Shown: positions 54,084-63,463, counted from the stretch's first letter. The stretch: 64,000 nt of DNA from Pseudomonadota bacterium (GCA_018242505.1 JAFEBU010000017.1:1-64000); one strand, 5' to 3'. Notes: generated from the letters alone by a model not told the origin. Made by a program: numbers and translations.

Positions 54084-54356
54084 ATGAAATCGATAGCTGC
54101 CCCCGTCCTTGCCGCGAGCGTCATGACGCTTGTCCTGGCAGCCTGCAGCGTACGCACCGAGGAGCGCGTGATCGCTCCGCCACCGCCGCCGGTGCAGCCC
54201 GCGACCGTCTACGTTCCCGCCTCCTCGCCGCCGCCGTCGGCACAGCCCGACACGGTGAGCCCGAGCCGCGACGAATACGGCTTCCGCTACGACGCCAAGG
54301 GCAACCGCATCGACGCGCGAGGCAACGTCATCTCACCGCACTCGACCAGGCCATGA
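54084..54356 (+). CDS. Small lipoprotein with a Pro-rich region
   Basis: A 90-residue lipoprotein starting at ATG 54084 (AGGAG upstream). The signal MKSIAAPVLAASVMTLVLAAC carries its lipobox Cys at residue 21. The mature part has a Pro-rich stretch and the ending DEYGFRYDAKGNRIDARGNVI. Likely an envelope protein of unknown function. Confidence 0.75.
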   Translation: MKSIAAPVLAASVMTLVLAACSVRTEERVIAPPPPPVQPATVYVPASSPPPSAQPDTVSPSRDEYGFRYDAKGNRIDARGNVISPHSTRP

Positions 54357-54383
54357 GGCACAGCCAGCATCGCGAGGACTGTC

Positions 54384-54503
54384 ATGCCCTTCTATGGTGA
54401 CGTCGACGATTACTGCCCGCCGCGCTTCGGGCGCCCGGCGCTGCGCCGCATCACCGCCTGTGCACTCTGCGTGGTGGTGTTGGGTTTCGCCGTCATCTTC
54501 TAG
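54384..54503 (+). CDS. 39-residue membrane peptide
   Basis: ATG 54384 has GCGAGGA upstream. The peptide MPFYGDVDDYCPPRFGRPAL is followed by RRITACALCVVVLGFAVIF, a single membrane helix with a basic flank. It begins 28 bp after the lipoprotein stop and is likely cotranscribed. Coding is supported by the ribosome site and by the clean transmembrane pattern. Confidence 0.5.
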   Translation: MPFYGDVDDYCPPRFGRPALRRITACALCVVVLGFAVIF

Positions 54504-54542
54504 ACTGCGGCGACCCGGCTAGACTGCAGCGGCCCGGTCGAC

Positions 54543-54791
54543 CTAGTTGCCGGCGCAGACCTTCGCGACGGTGGCTGGCGGCGCGGCAAAGGTGCGGCGG
54601 ACGAGTTGTGCGCGCATCCAGCTTTGGGCCCAGTTTTCTATGTCGGCGGCCGGATCGGCGCTTTGGAAATCGAGGATGCGGCTCATTTCCGTCGCAAAGA
54701 TGAAGATGTCCTTGGGACGGATGGGATCGAGGCGGCTGCGCGCCTCCAGGGCGGCGTGGACCGCCGCCTGCGCTTCATTTCTAGTCAACAT
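54543..54791 (-). CDS. Small hypothetical protein
   Basis: An 82-residue helical protein starting at ATG 54791: MLTRNEAQAAVHAALEARSR, then DIFIFATEMSRILDFQSADPAADIENWAQSWMRAQLV. The fold looks compact and cytoplasmic. No family recognised. Confidence 0.6.
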   Translation of the reverse strand: MLTRNEAQAAVHAALEARSRLDPIRPKDIFIFATEMSRILDFQSADPAADIENWAQSWMRAQLVRRTFAAPPATVAKVCAGN

Positions 54792-55029
54792 GAGTCTTTC
54801 TTGTCCACGACGCCGCCCGAACCCAAGCATCGTTAAGCGACCTTCGAGTCGACGAAAAGCGACCCATCGCGGACCGCCCATATCTTGCCGTCAGCCCGAC
54901 GGCAGACCGCAAGCCCTTGCAAGCAACGGTAGTCTTTGCGTGTGTGGTCAATCAGTGATTGAAGGGCCCGCGATCAGGGATTAAAGCGTGAGCGTATTGT
55001 GGGGATGGGAATTCTTTTGGGGTATTCAC

Positions 55030-55269
55030 ATGGGTCGCCAATTCGAGATGACGCATCGAGGCCGCTCTTTGGCCGTACGTGTCCGTCCGATCGACGATGC
55101 CTGGGAACTTTGGCTTTACGAAAACGGTCGCGAGTTGGCGCTGGCCGATGTGCTCTCGATCGACGATGCGACGGTGGCGCGCCGCAACGGTTCGGCCGAC
55201 CCGGTTGCCGATGCTGTCAGCCGCATCCGCGTGCGGCTCGACTCGGGCGAGATCCGTCTGCCTTCCTGA
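55030..55269 (+). CDS. Small hypothetical protein
   Basis: A 79-residue protein from ATG 55030. Beta-strands alternate with a short helix (LAVRVRPIDDAWELWLYENGRELALADVLSIDDA), then a helix and RIRVRLDSGEIRLPS. An in-frame GTG start at 54988 adds 14 residues including a Trp-rich stretch. No family recognised. Confidence 0.55.
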   Translation: MGRQFEMTHRGRSLAVRVRPIDDAWELWLYENGRELALADVLSIDDATVARRNGSADPVADAVSRIRVRLDSGEIRLPS

Positions 55270-55336
55270 AAACTGACGGCCCCGAAGATTGACGAGCTTG
55301 AAGATCGACGGGCCCGAAAACTGACGGGCCGCGTCA

Positions 55337-55576
55337 CTACCGATGCGCGTCCGCGTGAGAGGCGTCCGTACGGCCCCGTTCAGAACCCGATCGCCAGAAC
55401 ATGCGACGGCGCGGCGGCTGTGCGTTGCTCCACGACGTGGAGATCTTCCTCCATACGGCGTCCTTGACCGCTGCCTCGATCTCGGCCTCCGTCGTGCCCT
55501 CCTCGACCTCAACCGTTCCGCCGAGACTCGCTCCCGCAACGCCGGTGTCGAGATTCCAGTGAATGACCTGTTTCAT
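55337..55576 (-). CDS. Small hypothetical protein, acidic
   Basis: A 79-residue protein beginning MKQVIHWNLDTGVAGASLGGTVEVEEGTTEAEIEAAVKDAVW, the pattern of small beta-alpha proteins with a Glu-rich helix seen in alphaproteobacterial and phage genomes. The C-terminal Arg-rich part may be non-native readthrough. No function known. Confidence 0.5.
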   Translation of the reverse strand: MKQVIHWNLDTGVAGASLGGTVEVEEGTTEAEIEAAVKDAVWRKISTSWSNAQPPRRRMFWRSGSERGRTDASHADAHR

Positions 55577-55748
55577 TTTCCCCGTTTCATCCCAAGTTGC
55601 GGATTCCCCTTCCGCCTCTCGCTACTGTGGTCGGCACCGCCCGTACGTGCAAGCCTCATAGTGTCTGCACACAGTTTGATCCCGTCGATGCCCCTGAAAT
55701 GACCCTGGCCATGTGCGACCATGACCGCGGGCGCTGTGGGGAGAATCG

Positions 55749-56366
55749 ATGTCTTTCATCCGCACGATACTGGCCGCATCACCACTAACCGCATCAACCC
55801 TAGCCGCATCGGCGCTCGCGCTGGCGGCATCGGCAACAATGGCCTCGGCTGCCGATCCACAGACCGCCGCCTGGGGCAATGTCGGCGGCTGGCAGATCCG
55901 GGTCGATCGGACCATGGGCAACGGCTGTTTCGCTTTGCAAGCCTACCGGGACGGCACAGGCGTGCGCCTCGGCTTCAACATGAGTCGCAAGATCGTCTAC
56001 CTGTTGTTCGGCAATCCGAACTGGCGGTCGATCGAGGCGGGCAAACTCTACCGTCTCGATTTCGTGTTCGACGACACGGCCCGCTACAGCGGCGACCTGC
56101 GCGGCGTGCAGTTCGGCGACTATGTCTTCCTCGACGGCGACAACCTCTCCTACAATTTCACCCGCGACTTCATGCAGAGGAGCACATTGCGCATCTCCTA
56201 TCGCGGCGCGCAGATCAGCTACCTCTCGCTGCACAACACCTATGCCGCCCTTTCCGAGGTGATACATTGCCAGCAGGAGATGGCCGGCGGCGGCAGCCAG
56301 TATCGCAACACCGCCAACCCCTTCTCCGGCGCGTCGCCCGGCCGTGTCGATCCGTTCTCGCGCTGA
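55749..56366 (+). CDS. Exported protein of unknown function
   Basis: A 205-residue protein with a long Ala-rich signal peptide (repeated Ala-Ser-Thr-Leu from CCGCATC-like DNA repeats) ending near AADPQ. The mature part has a WQIRVDRTMGNGCFALQAY motif, then beta-rich sequence GVRLGFNMSRKIVYLLFGNPNW. This pattern resembles invasion-associated locus B-like fold proteins. Probably periplasmic. The family link is uncertain. Confidence 0.65.
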   Translation: MSFIRTILAASPLTASTLAASALALAASATMASAADPQTAAWGNVGGWQIRVDRTMGNGCFALQAYRDGTGVRLGFNMSRKIVYLLFGNPNWRSIEAGKLYRLDFVFDDTARYSGDLRGVQFGDYVFLDGDNLSYNFTRDFMQRSTLRISYRGAQISYLSLHNTYAALSEVIHCQQEMAGGGSQYRNTANPFSGASPGRVDPFSR

Positions 56367-56372
56367 GAGCGG

Positions 56373-56768
56373 CTATCGGTACGGAGCGCCGCCCCACGGC
56401 CCGAGCAACTCGTCGATGCGGCGATGAAGCTCCATGTCGTCGACCGGCTTCGCCAGGAAGCAGCGGCCGCTTGGCGCGGCTGACACCTTTCCCGAGGTGA
56501 GGATGACCGGCACATGCGGCGCATAGCGGGTAAACCACGCCGCAAGACCGTTGCCATCCAGCGTGCCCGGGATATCGACGTCGGCGAAGACGAGATCGAC
56601 CGGATTGACGCTACGCACGGCGAGGCGGATCGCCTCCTCGGCATTCTCGGCGTCGACGACGCGATAGCCGAATCCTTCCAGCATGAGGGAAAGCGATTCG
56701 CGCAGGAGCGAATCGTCCTCCACCACCATGATGACTTTGGGGCTGGCGCCGTTGGTGACTGCGATCAT
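56373..56768 (-). CDS. Single-domain response regulator
   Basis: A 131-residue receiver domain: acidic pocket VVEDDS (Glu17-Asp19), phosphoacceptor Asp63 in VFADVDIPG, Thr91/Ser92 in VILTSG and Lys107 in LAKPVDD. No output domain. It probably relays phosphate or binds partners. No sensor kinase is nearby. Start taken at ATG 56768; a longer form to 56897 lacks a ribosome site. Confidence 0.88.
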   Translation of the reverse strand: MIAVTNGASPKVIMVVEDDSLLRESLSLMLEGFGYRVVDAENAEEAIRLAVRSVNPVDLVFADVDIPGTLDGNGLAAWFTRYAPHVPVILTSGKVSAAPSGRCFLAKPVDDMELHRRIDELLGPWGGAPYR

Positions 56769-56899
56769 GGCTCGTCCGTCTGCCTGGCCGGCAACACGCC
56801 TGCGATACTGAAGACTGCGACGAATGACCTGTGCACATCCATTGGCGGAGTCAATCCGGCCCGACGATATCGTCCCCAATTTGGATGCAATCCGCATCA

Positions 56900-57000
56900 G
56901 GTTCTCGTACTACGTTTGCGAGGACCGGCGGGCGGGACCTTCACGCCTGGCGCAAGCGTTTTGCGGTTCTCGTACTACGCTTGTGATGGCCGGCGGGCGG
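56900..57000. repeat. 36-bp direct repeat before the first STAS-like gene
   Basis: Copies at 56900-56935 and 56965-57000 share GGTTCTCGTACTACG at the left and CCGGCGGGCGG at the right, with four internal differences. The second copy ends 15 bp before the TTG start, so the repeat may hold a binding site or a duplicated promoter. Confidence 0.7.
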
Positions 57001-57015
57001 ACAGGGAGGCGCGGG

Positions 57016-57522
57016 TTGCCGATCTACATGGAGATTTCACGCCTGCATCGCACCGTGACCATCGTCGCTCGCGGCAAGATCGCGCCCGACGAGGCGCGGA
57101 GCGTGGCCCAACAACTCGCCGATGCGCATGTGCGCCCGTTCGCCAAGATCGTCGATGTCGCAAGCGCCGTGGCCAACGGCGACCTCGCTCCCCAGCAGAT
57201 CGCCCGAATGGCCGCCCTGCTGCGTGGCGACGGCCGTGAGACGCGCGGGCCGGTGGCCTTCATCGTCGATCCGGGCCGCGGCGAGTTCGCCCGCGCCTTC
57301 GCCGCCGAGATCGGCAACGAAGGTCCGGTCAACCTGTTCAAGAGCCTGCACGAGGCGCGGGCCTGGCTGGAGCGGATCCAGCACGGGCCGGCTGACGAGG
57401 CGATCGAGGCGCGGACGGCGCGGCAGGATCGCTCGCCCTGGTCCGACCCGCAGCGTCGCGGCTTCCTGCTGCGCGGCGCCCGCCGGCGCGCCTTCACTGC
57501 ACGTGCGCTGATCGACCCCTGA
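57016..57522 (+). CDS. STAS-like (SpoIIAA-like) protein, copy 1
   Basis: A 168-residue protein starting at TTG 57016, with AGGGAGG six bases upstream. The start is set by its paralog at 61625, which begins MPIYLEISRLHRTVTIVARGKI and has the same length. The sequence MPIYMEISRLHRTVTIVARGKIAPDEARSVAQQL suggests an N-terminal strand-helix fold like SpoIIAA-type domains. Conserved blocks are FAKIVDVASA, LLRGDGRETRGPVAFIVDPG, LHEARAWLE and SPWSDPQRRGFLLRG. Cytoplasmic; role unknown. Confidence 0.7.
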   Translation: MPIYMEISRLHRTVTIVARGKIAPDEARSVAQQLADAHVRPFAKIVDVASAVANGDLAPQQIARMAALLRGDGRETRGPVAFIVDPGRGEFARAFAAEIGNEGPVNLFKSLHEARAWLERIQHGPADEAIEARTARQDRSPWSDPQRRGFLLRGARRRAFTARALIDP

Positions 57523-58144
57523 CGGAAGGAACGGCGCCCCCTCCGATAGTCGCCGCCCTTCCTCGGGGCAGTGCCGGCCGCGAGCCGCGCCCGAACCTTG
57601 GCCGGCAACAGGCGTAGCGCGGTTTACGCGAAAGCAGCCGCGGCGATCCGCCCAACTCCGGTGCGAACGCAGCAAAGCCCCTGTGCCGCTCGAATTCCGG
57701 CCGAGGCTGCCGATAATGCCGAGGCCGCCGATATTGACATCGGGTTGACGTCCGAGCACCGGAGACGCCGGCGCCACCTTCCCCGCCCGCTGCAGGAAGA
57801 TCGCGAGCTCGCCGAGCGCATGCCGGAAGTTATTCTTGGGATCTCGGACCTGGATGACAGCGAGCCCTTGCCGGATTGCGGCGTGGCGGCTGCGTCGGGA
57901 GCGGGGACAGGAACACCTTCGGCCTTCAGCCTCTCGACTATTGATTTGCCGATGGAGCTTCTCGACCGCTGACTTGCCGATGGCGTCGAGCAGGGGCAGT
58001 CGAATTGCTCTTGTGTCGTGCCTGCTATGTCGTGCCTGCCGGCGGCGCGCGGATGTCCGGGCGCCGCCGGCCTGCGTGGCTGCGGCGAGGCGGAACAGAG
58101 TCAGCGGCAGGACATGGAAGATCGTCGTCCTGGAGCCCACGCGG
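57523..58144. other. Region without a supported gene
   Basis: About 620 bp, GC-rich. Frames of up to 130 codons exist, but their translations are Arg/Ala/Ser-rich and lack start signals or motifs. A 14-bp tandem repeat around 58012-58041 (TGTCGTGCCTGCTA type) is the only structure seen. It may be decayed coding DNA. Confidence 0.55.
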
Positions 58145-59926
58145 CTATAGATCGACCTTGTCGACTCCCCATGTGATGCCTGCAATGTCGGGCAGTTCGC
58201 GGCCATCGTCCTTGCCGATCTCGGCCTTGATCAAGGCCTCGAGTTTGCCGTTCATCGTTGTGAGCAGGTCGGCGTTCTTGGCGCGGTCGATCGCGAGATT
58301 GCTCATCTCGCCGGGATCGTTCGCCAAATCGTAGAGCTCGACGTCGTTCCACCCGAAAAGCTCGTCGAGCGTCGCCGGGCTGTTGTGATCGACCGGCGCG
58401 AAGTAGCGCGTGAAGCGATGGCGGCCGTCGAAGGCGCTGCGCACGCTGCCCCGCTTCTTGAGGTCGGGACGGAACCCCTGCTTCTTGGCTTCCTCCTTCG
58501 GATCCTTGCCCGCCAGGATCGCCTTGGCGGCGAAGTCGAAGACACTGGCATCGTTGCTGGCAAGCCCGCTGTAGGTGAAGAGCGCGGCCGGCCGCGCCGC
58601 ATCGACCGCCTGGCTGCCGGGATTGGCCAGCAGCGGCGACAGGTCCCTGCCGGGAAGCGTGCGGCCCGCAATCTCCGCCGCGCGGTCGGGCGTCACATTC
58701 GCCAGGCTGAGCAGGGTGGGCACGAAGTCGATATGGCTCGACAGCGCGCAGCACTGCTGGCCGCCGGCGACATCCGGATGGACGAGTTGGAGCGGCAGGT
58801 GCGTGGTCTCGACATAGGCGAACGGTCCCTTGCCGCGCAGGCTGTGGCTGCCGGCCATCTCGCCGTGATCCGACGTGAAGACCACGATCGTATCCTTGGC
58901 GAGACCCAGCGCGTCGAGCTCCGAGAGCAGCGCTTCGACCTGCTGATCCACGTTCCTGATGCAGTTGATGTAATAGTCGTTGAAGCGTTTCCAGCGCACA
59001 TCCTCGAGCGGCACGTTGCCGAGGACATAGTCCCAGATGCGGTCGAACTCGCCGTGCGCCTTGGGCCGGCCCGGCGCGTCGAACGACTGGCGCAGGCTCG
59101 ACGGAATCGGAATGTCCCAGCTCGCCCTGTAGAGCGCATGTTCGGGCGCGCGCGCCGCCCGCAGGCGGAGCTTGCCGGTGTCCTGGACATGCTCGCCCGG
59201 CGCATCGGTGTTGAAGTACATGATGTCGTGCGGATTGACGAAGCTCACGAACATGCACCACGGCCTGCCGTCGTCACTGAGCGGCCGGCCCTTGGTGCGC
59301 AGCCAGTTGATGGCGCTGCCGGCGGTGATCTGGTCGAAGCTGTAGCCGCCCAGCGTGTGGCCGATGAGGTCGCCCGGCGAGAAATTGTCGGCGAAGCCGT
59401 ATCGCTCCATCCCGGGCGTCATGAACTTTTCGATCGAGTGGGTGTCGAAGTCGCGTGAGAGGTGCCACTTGCCCTTGTAGGCGGTGTAGTAGCCGGCCTT
59501 GCGCAGCATGTGGCCAACCGTCGGATGGCTGGTCGACAGGTCGCGCATCCACGGCACGTCGAGATTCTCGAACATGCCGTTGTCCACCGTCTGCAGTCCG
59601 GTGACGATCACCGACCGCGATGACGTGCACATGGTCGCCGGACACTGGTGATTGGTGAAGGTGACGCCGCTCCTTTGCAGCCGCTCGTGGCCCGGCAGCG
59701 TGAGCCCTTTGGGCCAGCTCGCGTGATAGCGCTCCTGGTCGGTGAAGACGAAGAGGATGTTCAGTCCGGTGCGCGTTTTCACGAGCGCAGGCGTCGACGG
59801 GCGCGTCTGCGCCTGCGCCGTGCCGAACGCCGCATCGAACAAGGTGCCGGCGACCGCCACGCCCGCCGATGCCTTCAGGAACTCCCGCCGGGTTTCTCCC
59901 GGCGCAGCTTTGATGTCAGCCGCCAT
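58145..59926 (-). CDS. Tat-exported sulfatase (formylglycine type)
   Basis: A 593-residue type I sulfatase, start ATG with GGAGG upstream. A Tat signal (ETRREFLKASAGVAVAGTLF, twin Arg 13-14) exports it folded. The formylglycine motif is Cys100-Thr-Ser-Ser-Arg, in the Cys-x-Ser/Pro-x-Arg form. Metal-site blocks NILFVFTDQERYH, YKGKWHLSRDFD and VFTSDHGEMAGSH are present. It hydrolyses a sulfate ester in the periplasm, unlike the cytoplasmic enzyme at 31703. The divergent AraC gene may control it. Confidence 0.88.
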   Translation of the reverse strand: MAADIKAAPGETRREFLKASAGVAVAGTLFDAAFGTAQAQTRPSTPALVKTRTGLNILFVFTDQERYHASWPKGLTLPGHERLQRSGVTFTNHQCPATMCTSSRSVIVTGLQTVDNGMFENLDVPWMRDLSTSHPTVGHMLRKAGYYTAYKGKWHLSRDFDTHSIEKFMTPGMERYGFADNFSPGDLIGHTLGGYSFDQITAGSAINWLRTKGRPLSDDGRPWCMFVSFVNPHDIMYFNTDAPGEHVQDTGKLRLRAARAPEHALYRASWDIPIPSSLRQSFDAPGRPKAHGEFDRIWDYVLGNVPLEDVRWKRFNDYYINCIRNVDQQVEALLSELDALGLAKDTIVVFTSDHGEMAGSHSLRGKGPFAYVETTHLPLQLVHPDVAGGQQCCALSSHIDFVPTLLSLANVTPDRAAEIAGRTLPGRDLSPLLANPGSQAVDAARPAALFTYSGLASNDASVFDFAAKAILAGKDPKEEAKKQGFRPDLKKRGSVRSAFDGRHRFTRYFAPVDHNSPATLDELFGWNDVELYDLANDPGEMSNLAIDRAKNADLLTTMNGKLEALIKAEIGKDDGRELPDIAGITWGVDKVDL

Positions 59927-60061
59927 CGATACCTCCGCACTCGGCACGGTCCGTCGTGACCGGCGTCCGCTTTCGTGCAACTATCTTGCACTTAATGTGC
60001 GATAAATGTGGCAGCCGCCTGCGTGTGTCTATCCACTTTGCGCCATTCCGAGGACGAACGG

Positions 60062-61105
60062 ATGGACGGTAGTCACTCCTCTTCCAGTGACCCCAGACGC
60101 ACCGAAGGACAGCCCGCACGCCTCATGCTTCGCGGCTTCAACCGGCGTGCCCTGGACGAGTCCATGCTGGGCAGCACGATCGCGAGACACATCCAGCTCG
60201 GTCCGGGCGCGCTGGAGGTGTCGATCGAACGGCTGCGTCTCGACCGTACGGCGCTGCGGCTCGCGAGCTTCTCGACCGCCGTGCGCGCAACCGTGGAACC
60301 TGCTCCCGGCATCGTCACGCTCGGCATCGCCTTGACCGCGGCCGAGCCGTTCATCGTGTCGACGCGACGTGCCGAGGTCGGCACGCTGACGGTGTTCGGC
60401 AACGAGGACGTGGCCGAGGTTCGATATCCTCGCCACTCTCGTTCCGTCACCTTGGCAATGCCAACGGCGCGCTACGCCGAGGAGATCGGCTCCTCGGCCT
60501 GGCTGGAGAGGCTTCTGGCCCGCGGCGACACGCCGATGATGCGTCTGGACGAGAGCGCCCTGGCGCGTGTGAGAGACCTCGTCGGCGCCGTGCGTCGGAT
60601 CGGCAACGATCCTGCTGGTCCCGCTCTCGACGGCCAATGGAAGGCCAACGCGGAAGCGGCGCTGGTCGAAACCTTCTGCTCGGTTCTTGCCGATCCTCTT
60701 GCCGTCGCAGGCGTGCCGCGCGAGAGGCTGCGCTCGATGCGGACCGTCATTCTCGCAGCCGAGGCGGCGATGGATGAGGATCCGATCTCGCTCCCCTCGG
60801 TGCCATGGCTCTGCCGTACCCTCGGCATTTCGCGCCGGACCCTGGAGCGCGCCTTCCACGACATGCTGGGCCAGAGTCCGGCGCACTATCTGCGCGTGCG
60901 GGCGCTCAATGCCTCACGTGAACAGTTGCTCCGTTCCCGGCGCATTCCGGGAATCGTCACGCGCGTCGCGCTCGACAACGGGTTCTGGCACATGGGCCGC
61001 TTCGCCGTCGCTTACCGAACGCTGTTCGGCGAGCGGCCCATCGATACCGTCCGTCAGGCTGACGCGGCAGCGCCGTCGGCCGCTACCGGCCGATCATCCG
61101 GCTGA
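60062..61105 (+). CDS. AraC-family transcriptional regulator
   Basis: A 347-residue regulator, start ATG 60062 with GAGGA upstream. The first 250 residues resemble the ligand-sensing half of AraC-type activators, and the C-terminal DNA-binding domain is VPWLCRTLGISRRTLERAFHDMLGQSPAHYLRVRALNASREQLL followed by VALDNGFWHMGRFAVAYRTLFGERP. It is divergent from the sulfatase gene and probably regulates it. The 3' end overlaps the convergent gene by 23 bp. Confidence 0.88.
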   Translation: MDGSHSSSSDPRRTEGQPARLMLRGFNRRALDESMLGSTIARHIQLGPGALEVSIERLRLDRTALRLASFSTAVRATVEPAPGIVTLGIALTAAEPFIVSTRRAEVGTLTVFGNEDVAEVRYPRHSRSVTLAMPTARYAEEIGSSAWLERLLARGDTPMMRLDESALARVRDLVGAVRRIGNDPAGPALDGQWKANAEAALVETFCSVLADPLAVAGVPRERLRSMRTVILAAEAAMDEDPISLPSVPWLCRTLGISRRTLERAFHDMLGQSPAHYLRVRALNASREQLLRSRRIPGIVTRVALDNGFWHMGRFAVAYRTLFGERPIDTVRQADAAAPSAATGRSSG

Positions 61106-61424
61106 CGGCGTTCTCCTGCTGGTTCAGGGCATACCCGTCGGCACGCGTGATATGGCCGCCGTCCAGCCGCGCCATCCGGCGCTCTTCGTACCGGATGCCG
61201 CGATCGTCGCGGTGAAGCTGGTGCGCCTGGCGGTGCGTGAGCTCGCCCCCGCGATATTCGTGGTTGATGCGGCGGCTCTGGTTCTCCAGCCGATCGTTCA
61301 CCTGCTCGCGGCGTGGATGATGCCTCTCCCAGGGCGTGTCGGCGAAGGCGTTGCCGGCCGCACCGGCGACAAGCGCGCTCGCGAACACGACGGTGACGGC
61401 TTTGACGAACATTGGACCGAACAT
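61083..61424 (-). CDS. Exported helical protein of unknown function
   Basis: A 113-residue protein with GGAGGAG upstream. A signal peptide (AVTVVFASALVAGAAGNAFA) precedes a helical, charged domain: REQVNDRLENQSRRINHEYRGGELTHRQAHQLHRDDRGIRYEERRMA and NQQENAVSRMIGR. This composition is typical of small periplasmic proteins widespread in rhizobia-like bacteria. Role unknown. Confidence 0.8.
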   Translation of the reverse strand: MFGPMFVKAVTVVFASALVAGAAGNAFADTPWERHHPRREQVNDRLENQSRRINHEYRGGELTHRQAHQLHRDDRGIRYEERRMARLDGGHITRADGYALNQQENAVSRMIGR

Positions 61425-61624
61425 GGTTCTCCTCCATAGGGGTGGATGGCGGCGGAGACATTTGCATTTCGACGCCGCTTTCCTTCCTCTACGCCGCCGA
61501 TCCCGGACGCATCCCTCTCTCGCAAGATGACGCCAGGCTTACTGCTGCAATGTTGTTGTCTGTTCCCGAAGACGCCGTACGCATGTGATAATGTGGCATG
61601 CCGCGACGAGGCGTGGAGACATGG

Positions 61625-62131
61625 ATGCCGATCTATCTTGAGATTTCCCGACTGCACCGGACCGTGACGATCGTTGCGCGCGGCAAGATCGCACCAGACG
61701 AAGTGCAGGGCCTGGTGCAGCAACTGGCCGACGCGCATATCCACGCCTTCGCCAAGGTGGTCGATGTCGCGAGCGCCACATCGGCGGACGCTCTCTCGCC
61801 CGAGCAGATCGCGCGCTTCGCCGTCCTGCTGCGCGGCGATGGCCGCGAGACGCGCGGACCGCTCGCCTTCATCATCGATCCGGATCGTGACGACGGCTTC
61901 GCACGGACCTACGCCAAGCTTACCGAGAGCGAAGGCCGCGTCAGCCTGTTTCGGAGCCTGCACGAGGCGCGGGCGTGGGTCGAGCAGGTCCAGCGCGGAC
62001 CGGTGGACGACGCCATCGCGGCGCGGGCTCAGCGCCGCGCCCATTCGCCCTGGTCCGATCCGCAGCGCCGCGGCCTGCTGCTGCGCGGCGGCCGCCAGCG
62101 CGCCGTCACCGCCTCCCTGGTCGGCGCGTAG
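61625..62131 (+). CDS. STAS-like (SpoIIAA-like) protein, copy 2
   Basis: A 168-residue protein starting at ATG 61625 with GGAG upstream. It matches copy 1 over its whole length: ISRLHRTVTIVARGKIAPDE, LLRGDGRETRGPLAFIIDPD, LHEARAWVEQVQ and SPWSDPQRRGLLLRGG. It differs at the C-terminal end. The pair is separated by about 4 kb. Probably cytoplasmic; role unknown. Confidence 0.7.
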   Translation: MPIYLEISRLHRTVTIVARGKIAPDEVQGLVQQLADAHIHAFAKVVDVASATSADALSPEQIARFAVLLRGDGRETRGPLAFIIDPDRDDGFARTYAKLTESEGRVSLFRSLHEARAWVEQVQRGPVDDAIAARAQRRAHSPWSDPQRRGLLLRGGRQRAVTASLVGA

Positions 62132-62147
62132 CGCTACGCCAGACGCT

Positions 62148-63446
62148 CTATGCGAACCCGGCGACCGGCACCGACGGCTGGCGCTCCGTCTTCTGTGCGG
62201 CGACGAGCTTTCGCGCATCGGCGAGGCGGCCCGCCTTGATGTAGGCGGCGATCAGCGTGTTCTGGATCAGGTCGCGCTGCGCGCGGCTGCCGCCGATGCG
62301 CACGGTCCCGGCGAGCGCCGGCTGGAGCGAGGCGATCGCGCCGGCCCAGTCGCCCTTGGCAAAAGCCGCAAACCCCTTGGCCAGCCGCGGCACGACCTCG
62401 CCCGCAGGCGAGCGGCCCGACGCAACGCGCTCCTCGAGCTCGGCCACGATGCTCGCGGCACGTTCGTTGTCGCCCGCCGCACCGGCCGACAGCGCGCGAT
62501 GGACATCGACGAAGGCGACGCCGGCCTTGGGAAACGACGTTTGCACGTAGCCGTTCACCTGCTGCCAGTCCGCAGGCTTGCACGCCTGCCCCGAGAGCTC
62601 GGCGCGCCACAGGAACGACGGCGCGTCGGTGGCGACGTTCAGCGCCGGCCCCCAGGCGCCGCCGGGCTGCACCTGCGCCTGGTAGATCTGCCACGCCCGG
62701 CCTGCATCGCCCAGCGTCAGCGCGAACATCGCGATGTGCCAGGAGATGTGGCAGTGCATCAGCCCCTCGCGAGCGTAGGTGGGAAGCCACGCGTCGAGAT
62801 AGTCGAGCGCGGCGCGATCCTCGCCCTGCTCGTAGAGGACGTGCCCCTTGATGTGCGCGCCATGCGCGTTCTTCGGATTGGTCGCCATGCTGCGCTCGAT
62901 CAGGTCGAGCGCCTCGTCGAGACGGCCGACCTCCTCCAGGGCAAACGCATAGACCGACTGGAACCACCAGTCGTCAGCGAGATGCGGCTTCAGTGCCTCG
63001 AGGAACTCGACCTGCTCGGGCTCGCGGCCCTGCCGGCCGCTGAAGCCGATCAGGCCGAACACGCCCGTTGCAGGCGCCGCGACCATGGCGTCGCACGGAT
63101 GATCGGCGAGGTGCGCGCGCGTGGCGGCGAGCGACTCGACGGGCTTGCCCTCGATGGCAAGGCAGAGCGCATTGACGTGGCTCTGCTCGCGCGCCGTGGC
63201 GTCCGGCGCGAGCGTGCGCGCCCTGGCCGCCGATGCACGCGCACCCGCGACATCGGCCATCAAGAATTGCGCCCGCGCCAGCGCGGCGTGACCCAGCGCA
63301 AAGCCGGGATCGGCCTCGACCGCGCGCTTCAGGTGCGCCTTGTCGCCGGTCCATGCCGTCAGGACGCCGTCGCATCCGGCGACATAGGCCTCGCGCGCCT
63401 GTTCGGACGAGGTGCTGATCGAAAGTCCGTATCGGTCCTTGAGCAT
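62148..63446 (-). CDS. Tetratricopeptide-repeat protein
   Basis: A 432-residue protein with TPR-like helical repeats: LKRAVEADPGFALGHAALARAQFLMADVAGARASAARARTLAP, then YAFALEEVGRLDEALDLIERSMATNPKNAHGAHIKGHVLYEQGEDRAALDYLDAWLP, and a last repeat near 400. The pattern matches the TTC38-like family of uncharacterised TPR proteins. Cytoplasmic, no signal. Likely a scaffold or an unusual enzyme. Confidence 0.8.
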   Translation of the reverse strand: MLKDRYGLSISTSSEQAREAYVAGCDGVLTAWTGDKAHLKRAVEADPGFALGHAALARAQFLMADVAGARASAARARTLAPDATAREQSHVNALCLAIEGKPVESLAATRAHLADHPCDAMVAAPATGVFGLIGFSGRQGREPEQVEFLEALKPHLADDWWFQSVYAFALEEVGRLDEALDLIERSMATNPKNAHGAHIKGHVLYEQGEDRAALDYLDAWLPTYAREGLMHCHISWHIAMFALTLGDAGRAWQIYQAQVQPGGAWGPALNVATDAPSFLWRAELSGQACKPADWQQVNGYVQTSFPKAGVAFVDVHRALSAGAAGDNERAASIVAELEERVASGRSPAGEVVPRLAKGFAAFAKGDWAGAIASLQPALAGTVRIGGSRAQRDLIQNTLIAAYIKAGRLADARKLVAAQKTERQPSVPVAGFA

Positions 63447-63463
63447 GAGGCTCAATCAACCGC

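Noticed and set aside
57571..57972. 133-codon plus-strand frame between the STAS-like and sulfatase genes
   Set aside because: Low-complexity N-terminus, no ribosome site and no motifs; competing frames on the other strand are equally open.
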